Source: Polyangiaceae bacterium (GTDB lineage: Bacteria > Myxococcota_A > Polyangia > Polyangiales > Polyangiaceae). From it: a stretch of DNA of 64,000 nt. A model generated the notes under the pieces. It saw nothing but the letters and a program-made list of their open reading frames with translations. It made no database searches and was not told the DNA's origin. How positions within the stretch are numbered: the first letter of the stretch is position 1; each line of letters starts with the position of its first letter. Location: NCBI GenBank assembly GCA_019637265.1, contig JAHBVY010000001.1, positions 372,001-436,000 of the forward strand, given 5' to 3'. A program made the translations under genes and the position numbers. Positions 50,814 through 61,555 of this stretch are shown piece after piece.

Positions 50814-52463
50814 GTGGTCGCGACCAGGCTACTCGACGTGGGTGAGGAAGGGATCCAGCGGATCGACCGCTACGATCTCGTCGCCGAGATCGCCTCGGGC
50901 GGCATGGCGACGGTGTTCCTCGCGCGCCTCGCGGGGGTGGGTGGCTTCCAGCGCTTCGTCGCGATCAAGCGGCTGCATCCGCACCTCGCCAAGGAGCGTG
51001 AGTTCGTCGAGATGTTCCTCGACGAGGCGCGCCTCGCGGCGGGCATCCATCACCCGCACGTGGTGCCCATCTTGGAGGTGGGCGCGAGCGACCGCGGCTA
51101 CTACCTGGTGATGGAGTACATCGAGGGGGACACCCTCGCGAGGCTCCTGGCGCGCGCCGCGAGCGACGGCGGGAAGATCCCCCAGCCCATCGCGATCCGC
51201 ATCTTGCTCGACATGCTCCAGGGGCTGCACGCCGCTCACGAGCTGAAGGACGAGCGGGGGCAGGCCACCGAGCTGGTCCATCGCGACGTCTCCCCGCAGA
51301 ACATCCTGGTGGGGATGGACGGCGTCAGCCGCATCACAGATTTTGGCGTGGCGCGCGCGGCCTCGCGGCTCTCCGCGACGCGGGTGGGGCAGCTCAAGGG
51401 CAAGATCGCCTACATGGCGCCGGAGCAGGCGGCGGGGGACAGCCGGGTGGATCGGCGGGCTGACATCTTCTCGGCCGGCATCGTGCTGTGGGAGGTGCTC
51501 GCCTCACGGCGCCTGTTCAAGGCGGAGAACGAGGCGGCGACTTTGTCGCGCGTCGTGAGCGAGCCCATCCCGAACCTCCACGAGATCGCGCCGGATGTGC
51601 CCTCGCAGGTCAGCTTGGTGTGCATGAAGGCGCTCGAGCGCGATCCGGAGAAGCGCTTCTCCACCTGCGCTCAGTTCGCCGACGTGCTCGAGCGCGCCGC
51701 GATGGCGACGGGCAAGATCGCTCAGTCACGCGACGTGGCGGCCTACGTCTCGGAGGTGATCGGGACCGAGCTGGGGCAGCAGCGTGAGGCGGTGCGCGCG
51801 TGGCTCGCGCGCAGCGAGCCGAACCAGGTGGAGCGCCCCAACTTCTCGCTCACCGCGTCGGCGGGGCCCAGCTCCAGTGTTTCCGCAGGGAATATGGAGC
51901 TGTCGAGCGCGAGCTCCCAGTCGGCGATCGTCAGTCACCCGCAGCTCTCTCAGATCAGCCAGGTGTCCCAGGTGCGAGAGGGCTCGCGCTCGAAGGCGCC
52001 GCTCTGGATCGGCGCTGGGGCGCTGGTGCTCGCGCTGGGCGTCGGCGGCCTGGTGGCCGCCAACGCCGGCAGCAATGCGGCTGCGAATGGTGACGTCGCG
52101 GGTGAGCCGGCGGCGCCCGCAGCTCGATCGGAGGCCACGAGCGCTGCAGACAAGGCTGCTGACCATGCTGAGGAGCCCGGCGCTGCTGTGGGCGGCAATG
52201 CTGCTGCGAGCGGCAATGCTGCTGTGAATGGGAGCGCTGCCGCCTCCGCTGAGGCGCCAGCGGCGAGCGCTTCAGCGGCGGGAGCCGACGCAGGCCCTGC
52301 ACCCAAAGCGGCTCCCCAAGCGGGCCGGCCTTGGCGAGGGAATTCGAGCGCCAAGGCGCCTGCAGAAGCGCCCAAGGCGGCTCCCACGCCGACGCCCACT
52401 CCCACCCCAGCGCCTAGCCCCGCTCCCAAGCCGGACGTCGACCTGTCGAACCCTTACAAGTGA
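50814..52463 (+). CDS. membrane Ser/Thr protein kinase
   Basis: 549 residues from the GTG at 50814, with a G-rich ribosome site at 50805-50810. Kinase domain 20-290: glycine loop IASGGMATVF (26-35), Lys52 in VAIKRL, HRDVSPQNIL (156-165), DFGVARA (176-182), YMAPEQ (198-203). All catalytic residues are present, so it should be active. The HRDVSPQN form is typical of Myxococcota kinases. One membrane helix (393-415), then an Ala-rich outside segment ending in TP/AP repeats and PKPDVDLSNPYK. No PASTA or other sensor domain. Likely works with the preceding TPR protein. Confidence 0.93.
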   Translation: MVATRLLDVGEEGIQRIDRYDLVAEIASGGMATVFLARLAGVGGFQRFVAIKRLHPHLAKEREFVEMFLDEARLAAGIHHPHVVPILEVGASDRGYYLVMEYIEGDTLARLLARAASDGGKIPQPIAIRILLDMLQGLHAAHELKDERGQATELVHRDVSPQNILVGMDGVSRITDFGVARAASRLSATRVGQLKGKIAYMAPEQAAGDSRVDRRADIFSAGIVLWEVLASRRLFKAENEAATLSRVVSEPIPNLHEIAPDVPSQVSLVCMKALERDPEKRFSTCAQFADVLERAAMATGKIAQSRDVAAYVSEVIGTELGQQREAVRAWLARSEPNQVERPNFSLTASAGPSSSVSAGNMELSSASSQSAIVSHPQLSQISQVSQVREGSRSKAPLWIGAGALVLALGVGGLVAANAGSNAAANGDVAGEPAAPAARSEATSAADKAADHAEEPGAAVGGNAAASGNAAVNGSAAASAEAPAASASAAGADAGPAPKAAPQAGRPWRGNSSAKAPAEAPKAAPTPTPTPTPAPSPAPKPDVDLSNPYK

Positions 52464-52516
52464 GCCCGCGCGACGTGCGCTGCTGCGGTGGGCGGGGGTG
52501 AGCCGTGGAGCACCAC

Positions 52517-52537
52517 GCCAAACCCCCCCCAAAAAAA
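52517..52537 (+). repeat. dispersed C-tract element, copy g
   Basis: GCCAAA, eight C, then seven A, 54 bp after the kinase stop. Confidence 0.75.
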
Positions 52538-52658
52538 CAGCGAGCGCTGGGGAGCGGTTGGGGCGATGGACCCTGATCGAAGGTGCTCGGCCCTTTCGGC
52601 GTGCACGACTCGAGGCGCTTGGGGTTGACAAGCCAGCGTGGGGCACGACCTTGGCCGG

Positions 52659-52865
52659 ATGAGCACCGCCGGCACCGCCGCCGTTTTGTCGTTCGTCGTC
52701 CCGGGGGTGGGGCAAATCTATAACGGGAAGTTCCTGCGCGGGCTGTTCTGGCTCATCATCACGCCTGGGTTCTGGCTGGGGAGCGGTGGGCTGCTCGGTT
52801 GGGTGTGCCACTTCATCGCGGCCTACACGGCGTATTCGTGGGCAAAGTCGCACCCCAAGCCTTGA
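52659..52865 (+). CDS. small membrane protein, TM2-domain-like
   Basis: 68 residues from the ATG at 52659. Two hydrophobic segments (8-18 and 28-50) with VPGVGQIYNGKFLRGLFWL, the turn-and-glycine pattern of TM2-type proteins, and a short basic end. An exact TTGACA lies at 52625-52630, but no fitting -10 box was seen; a start there would leave a leader of almost no length. No function known for such proteins in bacteria. Confidence 0.65.
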   Translation: MSTAGTAAVLSFVVPGVGQIYNGKFLRGLFWLIITPGFWLGSGGLLGWVCHFIAAYTAYSWAKSHPKP

Positions 52866-53007
52866 GGCGCGCCGGCCCGTCGGCTTTGACATGGGGGAGG
52901 GCCGCTGCTAGTGGTCGCGCCGCCGCGCCTGGGTGAGCCCATGCGCGGCGTCCTGTTGGCGCTCTTTCAGGGCGCTCGCGTCGCGAGCGTCAGGCATCGG
53001 GTGAGCT

Positions 53008-53955
53008 GTGGCCCTCAATCGAGTCTGCATCTTTTCGGGTAACGCGAACCCCGAGCTCGCGTCGGAGATCGCGAGCCACCTGGACACCCAGCTGGGGCAG
53101 CTCCGGGTCTCCCGCTTCAGCGACGGGGAGACGTTCTGCGAAATCGGTGAGAACGTGCGCGGCCTCGACACCTACGTGGTGCAGCCCACCAGCTCCCCGG
53201 TCAACGAGAACCTGATGGAGCTGCTCATCGTGTGCGACGCCCTGCGCCGCGCCTCGGCGGCCTCCATCACCGCCGTGATCCCGTACTACGGCTACGCCCG
53301 GCAAGATCGCAAGGTGGCGCCGCGCACGCCCATCACCTCCAAGCTGGTGGCGGACCTCCTGGTCGCCGCGGGCATCCACCGCATCGTGTGCGTGGATCTC
53401 CACGCCGGGCAGATCCAAGGGTTCTTCAACATCCCGTTCGATCACCTGTTCGCCCTGCCGGTTTTCCTCGAGGATTTTGCGGCGCGCGGCTACGGCAAGG
53501 AGACGGTGGTGGTCTCGCCGGACGCTGGCGGCGTGGAGCGCGCGCGGGCTTACTCGAAGCGGCTCGGCGCCTCGCTCGCCATCATCGACAAGCGCCGCGA
53601 GCGCGCCAACGTCAGCGAGGTGATGCACATCATCGGCGACGTGACGGGGCGCGACTGCATCATCGTGGATGACATCTGCGACACCGCGGGCACCCTGTGC
53701 AACGCGGCGCGCGCCCTGAAGGACGGCGGCGCGCGGCGCGTGGTGGCCAGCCTCACCCACGGGGTGCTGAGCGGGCCCGCGGTGCAGCGCATCAACGACT
53801 CACCGCTAGAGGAGGTGGTGGTCTCGAACTCCATCCCTCCGAGCGAGGAGGCGCGCGCCTCCTCGAAGATCCGGTTCCTCTCACTCGGGAAGCTGCTGGG
53901 CGAGGCGATCCGACGGATCCACAACAGTGACTCCGTCAGTACGCTCTTCGTGTAG
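53008..53955 (+). CDS. prs: ribose-phosphate pyrophosphokinase
   Basis: Makes PRPP from ribose 5-phosphate and ATP for nucleotide, His and Trp synthesis. 315 residues. FSDGETF near 38-44, [10 protein letters not shown] with the flexible ATP loop, [12 protein letters not shown], and the PRPP signature [10 protein letters not shown] near 219-228. GTG start at 53008. It leads the rplY-pth-rpsF set, as in many bacteria. Confidence 0.97.
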   Translation: MALNRVCIFSGNANPELASEIASHLDTQLGQLRVSRFSDGETFCEIGENVRGLDTYVVQPTSSPVNENLMELLIVCDALRRASAASITAVIPYYGYARQDRKVAPRTPITSKLVADLLVAAGIHRIVCVDLHAGQIQGFFNIPFDHLFALPVFLEDFAARGYGKETVVVSPDAGGVERARAYSKRLGASLAIIDKRRERANVSEVMHIIGDVTGRDCIIVDDICDTAGTLCNAARALKDGGARRVVASLTHGVLSGPAVQRINDSPLEEVVVSNSIPPSEEARASSKIRFLSLGKLLGEAIRRIHNSDSVSTLFV

Positions 53956-54011
53956 ACACCGAGCGCGACCACAACAGTCAGGGCAACTGCCCCATCATCA
54001 GGAAGCACATC

Positions 54012-54602
54012 ATGGAAGCTGCAAAACTCACGGCGAAGGTACGGACGGATCGGGGCAAGGGCGCGGCGCGGCGTCTCCGGCGTACGGATGAAATCCCAGC
54101 CATCATCTACGGGCGCGGCGAGCCCCAGGCGGTCTCGGTGTCGCCCAAGGCCCTGCGTGACATCTTGCTCAGCAAGCGCGGGAAGAACTCGCTGATCGAG
54201 CTCTCGGTGGAGGGCGGCGAGACCTACAGCACCCTGATCGCCGAGTATCAGTACCACCCGGTGAGCCGCGCGCTGCTCCACGCCGACTTCCGCCGCATCG
54301 ACCTGGCTCAGCCGATCGACGTGGCGGTGCCGTTCGAGGTGAAGGGCCGCGCCAAGGGCGTGGTGCTGGGCGGCGACTTGCGGCAGGTCTACCGTGAGCT
54401 GCCGATCCGCTGCGTGCCAGCCCTGGTGCCGGAGAAGATCGTCCACGACGTGACCGAGCTCGGCCTGGAGGAGGCGGTGACGGTGAAGGATCTCAGCATC
54501 CCCGAGGGTGTCGAGGTGCGCATGGGTGAGAACCGCACCGTGGTCACGGTGGTGGCCAGCCGTCGCGCCAAGGCGGAGGCCGAAGAAGCCGCGAAGGCGT
54601 GA
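54012..54602 (+). CDS. rplY: 50S ribosomal protein bL25 (CTC form)
   Basis: 196 residues, the long two-domain form of bL25. The N-terminal 5S rRNA-binding part (AKVRTDRGKGAARRLRRTDE, IPAIIYG) is followed by the beta-rich CTC-type domain. GTGA overlap with pth gives coupled translation, a conserved pairing. Confidence 0.96.
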   Translation: MEAAKLTAKVRTDRGKGAARRLRRTDEIPAIIYGRGEPQAVSVSPKALRDILLSKRGKNSLIELSVEGGETYSTLIAEYQYHPVSRALLHADFRRIDLAQPIDVAVPFEVKGRAKGVVLGGDLRQVYRELPIRCVPALVPEKIVHDVTELGLEEAVTVKDLSIPEGVEVRMGENRTVVTVVASRRAKAEAEEAAKA

Positions 54603-55420
54603 TCCTGGTCGTCGGGCTGGGCAACCCAGGCCCTCGTTATCGCCACACGCGGCACAACGTCGGGTTCATGGTGCTCGATCGCCTGAGCGCCGAGGTCGGC
54701 TCACCCCCCTGGGTGAGCCGCTTCGGTGGGCGGTTCACGGAGGCTTGGCTCACGGAGGCAGCGCTGACGGCGCAGTCAGCGTCAGGACAGCTGACGGGGG
54801 CATCGACGTCAGGACAGCTGATGGATAGGCCGGGGGCGCGATCAACGTCAGGGCAGCTGGCGGATTCGGCGTCGCCCGCGAGCGCGGCGCGGTCAGCGCT
54901 TGGTCAGGCGGGTGGTGCATCCCGTAGCGAGCCGAGCGCGGCGCGGCTCCTGCTGCTCGAGCCGGAGACGTTCATGAACCGCTCGGGGGAGAGCGTGGCT
55001 CAGGCGGTGCGGCACTTCGGGCTCATGGGCTCAGAGGACCCTGTGAGCAGCACGACCACGGCGGAAGGGGGCACGGCGCCGCTTTCGGAGCGGCTCCTGG
55101 TGGTGCACGACGAGCTGGATCTGCCGCTCGGCGCCCTGCGCCTGAAGCGCGGTGGCGGCGACGCGGGGCACCGGGGGGTGCGCTCGATCGCCGAGGTTTT
55201 GCGGACCCGGGACTTCATGCGGCTCCGAGTCGGGATCGGCCGCCCCGGCCCGAACTTCGAGGGTGCAATCTCGGATTATGTGCTAGAAGCGTTCGCCCCG
55301 GCGGAGGAGCACGAGCTCGCAACACAGCTCGAGCGCTCTGTCCAGGCGGTGGTCCGGGTGGCCCTCCACGGCTTCGAGGAAGCTGCTGGCTCAGCCGCCC
55401 GGTTCACCAACCTCAGCTGA
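54599..55420 (+). CDS. pth: peptidyl-tRNA hydrolase with internal insertion
   Basis: Frees peptidyl-tRNA that drops off ribosomes. 273 residues against about 190 normally. GLGNPGPRY (6-14), the catalytic His19 in HTRHN, Asn127 in MNRSG and Asp171 in HDELDLPLG are present. GHRGVRSI (190-197) has Arg where most Pth have Asn. The added length is mainly residues ~52-114, a Ser/Gly/Ala-rich segment with repeated SGQL, plus a second ~14-residue insert at 146-162. GTG start within the rplY stop. Confidence 0.94.
   Translation: MILVVGLGNPGPRYRHTRHNVGFMVLDRLSAEVGSPPWVSRFGGRFTEAWLTEAALTAQSASGQLTGASTSGQLMDRPGARSTSGQLADSASPASAARSALGQAGGASRSEPSAARLLLLEPETFMNRSGESVAQAVRHFGLMGSEDPVSSTTTAEGGTAPLSERLLVVHDELDLPLGALRLKRGGGDAGHRGVRSIAEVLRTRDFMRLRVGIGRPGPNFEGAISDYVLEAFAPAEEHELATQLERSVQAVVRVALHGFEEAAGSAARFTNLS
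54752..54941 (+). repeat. in-frame repeats inside pth
   Basis: TCAGGACAGCTGACG, TCAGGACAGCTGATG and TCAGGGCAGCTGGCG, spaced about 30-60 bp, encode SGQLTG, SGQLMD and SGQLAD. They contain the CAGCTG/TCAG strings seen in intergenic palindromes elsewhere. Confidence 0.65.
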
Positions 55421-55492
55421 CTCCGCGTGGTGCGGGGCTGGGGCTCCTTGCCCCCTCGGGGGCCGAATCAGTCCGAGAGGAGTGTCTTAGAC

Positions 55493-56020
55493 ATGTCGAG
55501 TGTGGCAGCGGCGCCCCGGCGCCCGCGCGAGTACGAAACCATTTACATCATGCGGCCTGACGTGTCCCGAGAGGGCGCGGCGAAGGTCGCGCAGCGCGTT
55601 CAAGAGGTGCTGCAGCGCGAGGGCGCCAAGCTCACCCTGGTGGAGACCTGGGGTCGGCGCGAGCTCGCCTACAAGGTGAAGAAGCACCGCTACGGGATCT
55701 ACGTCTACGTGAAGTTCATCGCCACCGGCACCACGGTGAGCGAGCTCGAGCGCAACTTCCGGCTGCTCGACGAGGTGATGAAGTTCCAGAGCATCCTGCT
55801 CGGTGAGGTCGAGGGCGAGGTGGAGGTCTCCGAGGAGAGCGTCGCCTTCGAGCCGGTGGAGGGCGTGCCCATGGAGGAGGACGCCGCGCAGTCACTGGCG
55901 CGGGAGCTGGGGCTGCTCGATCCAGAGCCGGGCTCGCGTGGCCACTCGCGCTCGAGTGACGCGGACGCTGGCGACGCCGGCGACATGGATGAGGACGACG
56001 ACGCGCAGGAGGACGAATGA
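55493..56020 (+). CDS. rpsF: 30S ribosomal protein bS6 with acidic tail
   Basis: 175 residues from the ATG at 55493 with GGAG upstream. Core [34 protein letters not shown] and [15 protein letters not shown]. The last ~75 residues are an acidic extension (Glu/Asp, ending [11 protein letters not shown]) longer than in most bacteria. Stop overlaps rpsR by 4 bp. Confidence 0.95.
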   Translation: MSSVAAAPRRPREYETIYIMRPDVSREGAAKVAQRVQEVLQREGAKLTLVETWGRRELAYKVKKHRYGIYVYVKFIATGTTVSELERNFRLLDEVMKFQSILLGEVEGEVEVSEESVAFEPVEGVPMEEDAAQSLARELGLLDPEPGSRGHSRSSDADAGDAGDMDEDDDAQEDE

Positions 56021-56274
56021 TGAACAACGATGCTGACGACATGGGGCTGAAGGATCGCGACCCGCGCCGCTCCCGCCGCCGCGGGTCCCCCATCGATCCC
56101 AACATGGTGATCGACTACAAGGACCCGAACTTCCTCAAGTACTACATCACCGAGCGCGGCAAGATCGTGCCGCGTCGGGTCTCCGGCTTGTGCGCCAAGC
56201 GGCAGCGCGAGCTCACCCTGGCCATCAAGCGCGCCCGCAACATCGCGCTGTTGCCCTTCACCACGAACAGCTGA
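56017..56274 (+). CDS. rpsR: 30S ribosomal protein bS18
   Basis: 85 residues. [22 protein letters not shown] and [25 protein letters not shown] are typical. Single Cys only, so not the zinc-ribbon type. Starts MMNNDA; the second ATG is an alternative start. Coupled to rpsF. Confidence 0.95.
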   Translation: MMNNDADDMGLKDRDPRRSRRRGSPIDPNMVIDYKDPNFLKYYITERGKIVPRRVSGLCAKRQRELTLAIKRARNIALLPFTTNS

Positions 56275-56287
56275 GAGGAGCACTCCC

Positions 56288-56749
56288 ATGGCGAATGCCC
56301 TTCAAGTCGTCCTCCAGTTGGACGTCGACAACCTCGGAAGCAGCGGTGACGTGGTCAAGGTTCGCCCTGGCTACGCGCGCAACTTCCTGATCCCTCGTGG
56401 GCTCGCGGTGATGGCCAGCAAGGCGAACATCGCGCGCATCGACGAGATCAAGCAGGCCGCCCAGGCCCGCGCCGCCAAGGAGCTGGAGGAGGCGCGCGAG
56501 TTCGGCGCCAAGCTCGAGCACGTGGCGATCAAGATCGAGCGCGCCGTCGGCGGCGAGAACAAGATGTACGGTTCGGTGACCGCCAAGGACATCGAGGAGG
56601 CGTACGCGGAGCTGGGTCACGTGTTCGAGCGCAAGTACCTCGAGCTGGCCGATCCCATCCGCACGCTGGGGCTGCACGACGTGCCGCTCCGCGTCCACCG
56701 CGAGGTCCGCGTGGTCCTCAAGGTGGAGGTCATCAAGAAGGCGAGCTGA
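56288..56749 (+). CDS. rplI: 50S ribosomal protein bL9
   Basis: 153 residues. The N-terminal rRNA-binding domain is visible (VDNLGSSGDVVKVRPGYARN, FLIPRGLA) and a long connecting helix leads to the C-terminal domain. 13-bp gap from rpsR with GAGGAG as ribosome site. Confidence 0.96.
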   Translation: MANALQVVLQLDVDNLGSSGDVVKVRPGYARNFLIPRGLAVMASKANIARIDEIKQAAQARAAKELEEAREFGAKLEHVAIKIERAVGGENKMYGSVTAKDIEEAYAELGHVFERKYLELADPIRTLGLHDVPLRVHREVRVVLKVEVIKKAS

Positions 56750-56757
56750 CAGCTCGC
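56741..56757 (+). terminator. hairpin at rplI stop
   Basis: GCGAGCT-GAC-AGCTCGC, perfect 7-bp arms around a 3-base loop, overlapping the stop codon. No T-run, so a weak terminator or mRNA-stability stem. Confidence 0.4.
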
Positions 56758-57087
56758 TCATGAAGAGCGGGCCCGGCTCGCTCGATGAAGGCGCTCCGTG
56801 CGCACGAGTCGAGCGGTGCTTGGGTCCGCGCTTCGCGTTTTGGGGGTTGGACGGCACCGCGCTGCGAAGCGGTTGAAGGGGTGCGCCGTGTGGTGAAGTG
56901 GTGCGCTTCATGTGGCGTCACGCGGTGAGGCGGTGCGCTTCACGAGCGTGATCGGCGCGCTTCGTGTGGGTAGCGTGCTGCGTCGTCGCGCCGCGAGGAT
57001 CGGCGCTCCAAGGCGGGTGCGTTGTGGCACAATGCGGGTGCGCGGCGCGCTCGGTGCGTCTGTCGCAACAGGGGAGTGAACGGAGAG
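56750..57087. other. spacer between rplI and dnaB
   Basis: 338 bp, no gene seen. Has a C-tract element (56838-56866) and then a loose GTGCGCTTCATGTGG-type repeat three times to about 56970. dnaB may have its own promoter here, unlike the close pairing in many genomes. Confidence 0.4.
56838..56866 (-). repeat. dispersed C-tract element, copy c
   Basis: TTTTGGGGGTTGGACGGCAC then CGCGCTGCG on the plus strand; the most complete copy, showing A-run, C-tract and GGTGCCGTCC flank together. Confidence 0.8.
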
Positions 57088-58596
57088 ATGAGTCGCAACT
57101 GGAAGCGGCGCGACGAGGTCGATCTCGCGCGTGAGTTGAAGCCGATCGAGGGGCGCGTGCCGCCGCACGATCTCGACGCCGAGGCGGCGGTGCTGAGCTC
57201 CGTCTTACTGGAGCCGGAGGCCTTCGATCGCGTCCAGGAGCGGCTCCAGCCGGAGCATTTCTACTCGGACGCCAACCGCCGGATCTACGACGCGATGGTC
57301 CAGCTGCAGCTAGCCCAGCGCCCGGTGGACGTGGTCACCGTCGCGAGCTACCTGCAAGACCGTCAGCGACTCGAACAAATCGGCGGCACGCCCTACCTCG
57401 CGCAGCTGGCCTACGCCCAGCCCGCGGTGGCCCACGTGGAGGCGCACGCCGCCACGGTGCGCGAGAAGTGGCGGCTCCGTCAGCTGATCGCCACCTGCCA
57501 GCGCTTCGCGGCGGAGGGCTATGGCGACGTGGGTGAGACCCAGCTGTTCATCGACCGCGCGGAGCAGGCGATCTTCGATCTCGCGCGCTCGCCGGAGGCG
57601 TCGTCCATCGTGCCGGTGAGCAAGGCCATCAACCGCGCCTTCGAGCTGATGAGCGAGGCCGCCAAGCGCGGCGGGCGCACCACGGGGATCGAGACGGGGT
57701 TCTACAACCTGGACGCCAAGACCAGCGGGCTCCACCCGGGCGATCTCTACATCGTGGCGGCGCGCCCCGCGATGGGTAAGACGTCTTACGTGCTCAACAT
57801 CGCGACCAACGTCGCCTCCCCGCGCATGGGGATGGACGCCGAGGGCAACCGCGTGGAGCTGCCCGGACATGGGGTGGCGTTTTTCTCCTTGGAAATGCCT
57901 CGGGAGCAGCTGGCGGCGCGCGTGCTCGCGAGCGAGGGGCGCGTCAACGTCGGCGCGCTGCGCAGCGGGAAGATGGACGCGGACGATTGGAACCGGCTGA
58001 CGGACGCCGCCGCGCGGCTCGGGCGCCTGCCGCTGTGGCTCGACGACACCCCGGGCCTCACCCTGCTCGATCTGCGGGCGAAGGTGCGGCGGCTCCAGGC
58101 GGAGATCGCCCGCGGCGATCACGAGACAGGGGCCGATCGGCTCGGGCTGGTCGTCATCGACTACCTGCAGCTGATGCAGGGCCGCGCCAACGCGCAGAGC
58201 CGCGAGCAGGAGATCAGCGAGCTGTCGCGCGGGCTCAAGGGGCTGGCGAAGGAGGTGGGCGTGCCGGTCATCGCGCTGAGCCAGCTGAACCGCTCGGTGG
58301 AGACGCGCAACGCGAAGGACAAGCGCCCGCAGCTGAGCGACCTCCGAGAGTCCGGCGCCATCGAGCAGGACGCCGACGCCATCTTCTTCATCTACCGCGA
58401 CGAATACTACTTCAAGGACAGCGCAGACGTGGGCATCGCGGAGGTGATCATCGGCAAGCAGCGTAACGGGCCCACCGGCACCGTGCGTGTGCGTTTCCAG
58501 GCGGATTACACCCGCTTCGACAACCTCGCGGAGGGCAGCTACGAGTTCGATGAGTACGACGACTTCGACGGCTACGACCCCAACAATGCAGGGTGA
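57088..58596 (+). CDS. dnaB: replicative DNA helicase
   Basis: Hexameric 5'-3' helicase of the replication fork. 502 residues from the ATG at 57088 (GGAG at 57082); upstream codons have no similarity. N-terminal DnaG-binding domain (PPHDLDAEAAVLSSVLLEPE), linker, RecA-type motor with AARPAMGKTS (Walker A, about 226-235), FFSLEMPREQL, VVIDYLQLM (Walker B, about 350), SQLNRSVE and the arginine-finger region RESGAIEQDAD. No intein in the usual Walker or H4 sites. Acidic Tyr-rich end. Confidence 0.97.
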   Translation: MSRNWKRRDEVDLARELKPIEGRVPPHDLDAEAAVLSSVLLEPEAFDRVQERLQPEHFYSDANRRIYDAMVQLQLAQRPVDVVTVASYLQDRQRLEQIGGTPYLAQLAYAQPAVAHVEAHAATVREKWRLRQLIATCQRFAAEGYGDVGETQLFIDRAEQAIFDLARSPEASSIVPVSKAINRAFELMSEAAKRGGRTTGIETGFYNLDAKTSGLHPGDLYIVAARPAMGKTSYVLNIATNVASPRMGMDAEGNRVELPGHGVAFFSLEMPREQLAARVLASEGRVNVGALRSGKMDADDWNRLTDAAARLGRLPLWLDDTPGLTLLDLRAKVRRLQAEIARGDHETGADRLGLVVIDYLQLMQGRANAQSREQEISELSRGLKGLAKEVGVPVIALSQLNRSVETRNAKDKRPQLSDLRESGAIEQDADAIFFIYRDEYYFKDSADVGIAEVIIGKQRNGPTGTVRVRFQADYTRFDNLAEGSYEFDEYDDFDGYDPNNAG

Positions 58597-58664
58597 GCCC
58601 AGAGCACCGATCCATCAGAGTCTATTCCCTCAAGGAAATTAACTGCGTCAGTGGCGCCGCCCCC

Positions 58665-58681
58665 GAGCGGGTCAACCGCTC
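58665..58681. terminator. possible bidirectional terminator between dnaB and obgE
   Basis: GAGCGG-GTCAA-CCGCTC hairpin between convergent stops; no T-run. Confidence 0.3.
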
Positions 58682-58728
58682 CCCTGCGGTCGCTCGCGGT
58701 GCCGCCCCCTCGCAGGCGCTCTAGTCGC

Positions 58729-59988
<1,260 letters not shown>

Positions 59989-60010
59989 TCATCGTGCTAG
60001 ACGGGGGCTG

Positions 60011-61048
60011 ATGAGCGAGCAGGGCGCGGGGCGCATCGCGGTGGTGGTGAACGGCAACGCCAAGAGCGTGAACGACGAGGTGATCTCGACGCTCGATCAG
60101 ATCCTCAAGGGCGGGGATCTGTTCGTCTCGCGCCGGCTCGAGGAGGGCGCGGAGATCGCGCGCACGTTGGTCAGCCGAGGTTACGATACCGTGCTCACGG
60201 GCGGCGGTGACGGCACCTTCACGGTGATGGTCACGGAGGTGGTGCGTGAGGCGCGGCGCCAGGGTCGCGCGCTGCCGCGCTTCGGGTTGCTCAAGCTGGG
60301 GACCGGCAACGCGCTGGCGTGGGTGGTGGGGGCGAGCCGCGCGCAGAAGCGCGGCAAGGGGCTCAGCGTGGACATCCAGCGGCTGCGGGAGGACGCGGGC
60401 AGCCGCACGATACGCCTGGTGGAGGCGGAGGACATGATCGCGCCGTTCGCCGGCTTCGGGGTGGACGCGGTGGTGCTCGCTGACTACGCGGTGGTGAAGC
60501 GGCGGCTGTCGCAGACGCCGCTCAAGCGGGTGGCGTCGGGGCCGCTGAGCTACGCGATTTCGTCAGTGACGCGGTCTATCCCCAGCTACTTCCTGCGCAA
60601 GGTGCCGCACTGCCGCGTGGTGAACCTCGGCGCGCCGGCGTGGCGCGTGGGGCCGCGTGGTCAGCTCACGGAACCAGCTTTCGACACCGGGGAGCTCTTG
60701 TATGAGGGGCCGGCGCGGGTGGCGAGCGCCAGCACCATCCCTTACTTCGGCTTCGGCTTCCGCTTCTTCCCCTTCGCGGAAGATCGGCCCGACCGCATGC
60801 ACCTCCGGGTCTCGGCCATCACGCCCTCGGCGTTCGTCGCGAATTTCCCTGCCATCTGGCGCGGGGAGTATGAAGATCCTGTCTCCACCTCGGACTTCTT
60901 GGTGGAGCACGTGCGCATCGAGATGGATCCACCGACTGAGTTTCAAATCGGCGGCGATCCGCGCGGTGAGCGCGCCGTGATGGAGCTTCGTCTCAGCCCC
61001 ACGCCGATCCAGCTGGTGGATTTCTACGCGCCGCCGTCGGCCAGCTGA
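60011..61048 (+). CDS. diacylglycerol/sphingosine kinase-like protein
   Basis: 345 residues. N-terminal lipid-kinase catalytic domain: AVVVNGNAKSV (10-20), the nucleotide-binding GGGDGT (64-69) and GTGNALA (97-103). C-terminal beta-sandwich part. Family members phosphorylate diacylglycerol, sphingosine, ceramide or related membrane lipids, or polyprenyl-like alcohols; substrate not assignable. No membrane helix. Given sphingolipids in some Myxococcota a sphingoid substrate is plausible, but this is guesswork. Confidence 0.85.
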   Translation: MSEQGAGRIAVVVNGNAKSVNDEVISTLDQILKGGDLFVSRRLEEGAEIARTLVSRGYDTVLTGGGDGTFTVMVTEVVREARRQGRALPRFGLLKLGTGNALAWVVGASRAQKRGKGLSVDIQRLREDAGSRTIRLVEAEDMIAPFAGFGVDAVVLADYAVVKRRLSQTPLKRVASGPLSYAISSVTRSIPSYFLRKVPHCRVVNLGAPAWRVGPRGQLTEPAFDTGELLYEGPARVASASTIPYFGFGFRFFPFAEDRPDRMHLRVSAITPSAFVANFPAIWRGEYEDPVSTSDFLVEHVRIEMDPPTEFQIGGDPRGERAVMELRLSPTPIQLVDFYAPPSAS

Positions 61049-61087
61049 GCCGTAGCGAGGGCAGGCGCGCTGAGTTAGGCTCACGGC

Positions 61088-61555
61088 GTGAGGCGAACGA
61101 GCAGCCTGGCGGGGTGGATCGCGCTCGTTCTCGCCCTGTTCGTTTCGCGCGCGCTGTCCGCCTCGAGCGCGCCGCCGGCTCCCACGGTGACGGCGCGCTG
61201 CCAACCGACGCTCACCCCGGGGCGCGTGCTGTGTGAGGTGGAGGCGGAGGTGAGCGCCGGGCGCCTCAGCTGGGCGGACGCGGTGGTGGTCTCTTCACCT
61301 GACTTCGCGCGCCCGCTGCGCGGCCGCGTGGGGCCCTCGGAGGCGACCGCTCGCACGCCGCGCCGGGTGCGGCTCCCGATCGCGCTGGTCGCCACCGGTG
61401 AGGGCACAGGTGAGCTCCGCTTACGAAGCCGAGTGATCAGCTGTACGGACGACGCGCGCTGCGCGCCGTTCCAACGGAGCGTGAGCGCCAGCGTGCGAGT
61501 GGGGCAAGCAGGGCAAGCCGCGCCGGGCGCTGGCGGTGAGGATCACGCGGATTGA
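61088..61555 (+). CDS. putative exported protein
   Basis: 155 residues from the GTG at 61088. Signal peptide with Arg-Arg then hydrophobic core (WIALVLALFVSRALSASSA). The mature part is short and beta-type with cysteines in TARCQP, LCEVE, ISCTDDARC. Pattern ISCTDDARCAPFQRS resembles disulfide-containing binding domains, but I cannot name it. Its stop shares one base with the start of the MerR-type regulator, so the two are coupled. Confidence 0.65.
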   Translation: MRRTSSLAGWIALVLALFVSRALSASSAPPAPTVTARCQPTLTPGRVLCEVEAEVSAGRLSWADAVVVSSPDFARPLRGRVGPSEATARTPRRVRLPIALVATGEGTGELRLRSRVISCTDDARCAPFQRSVSASVRVGQAGQAAPGAGGEDHAD

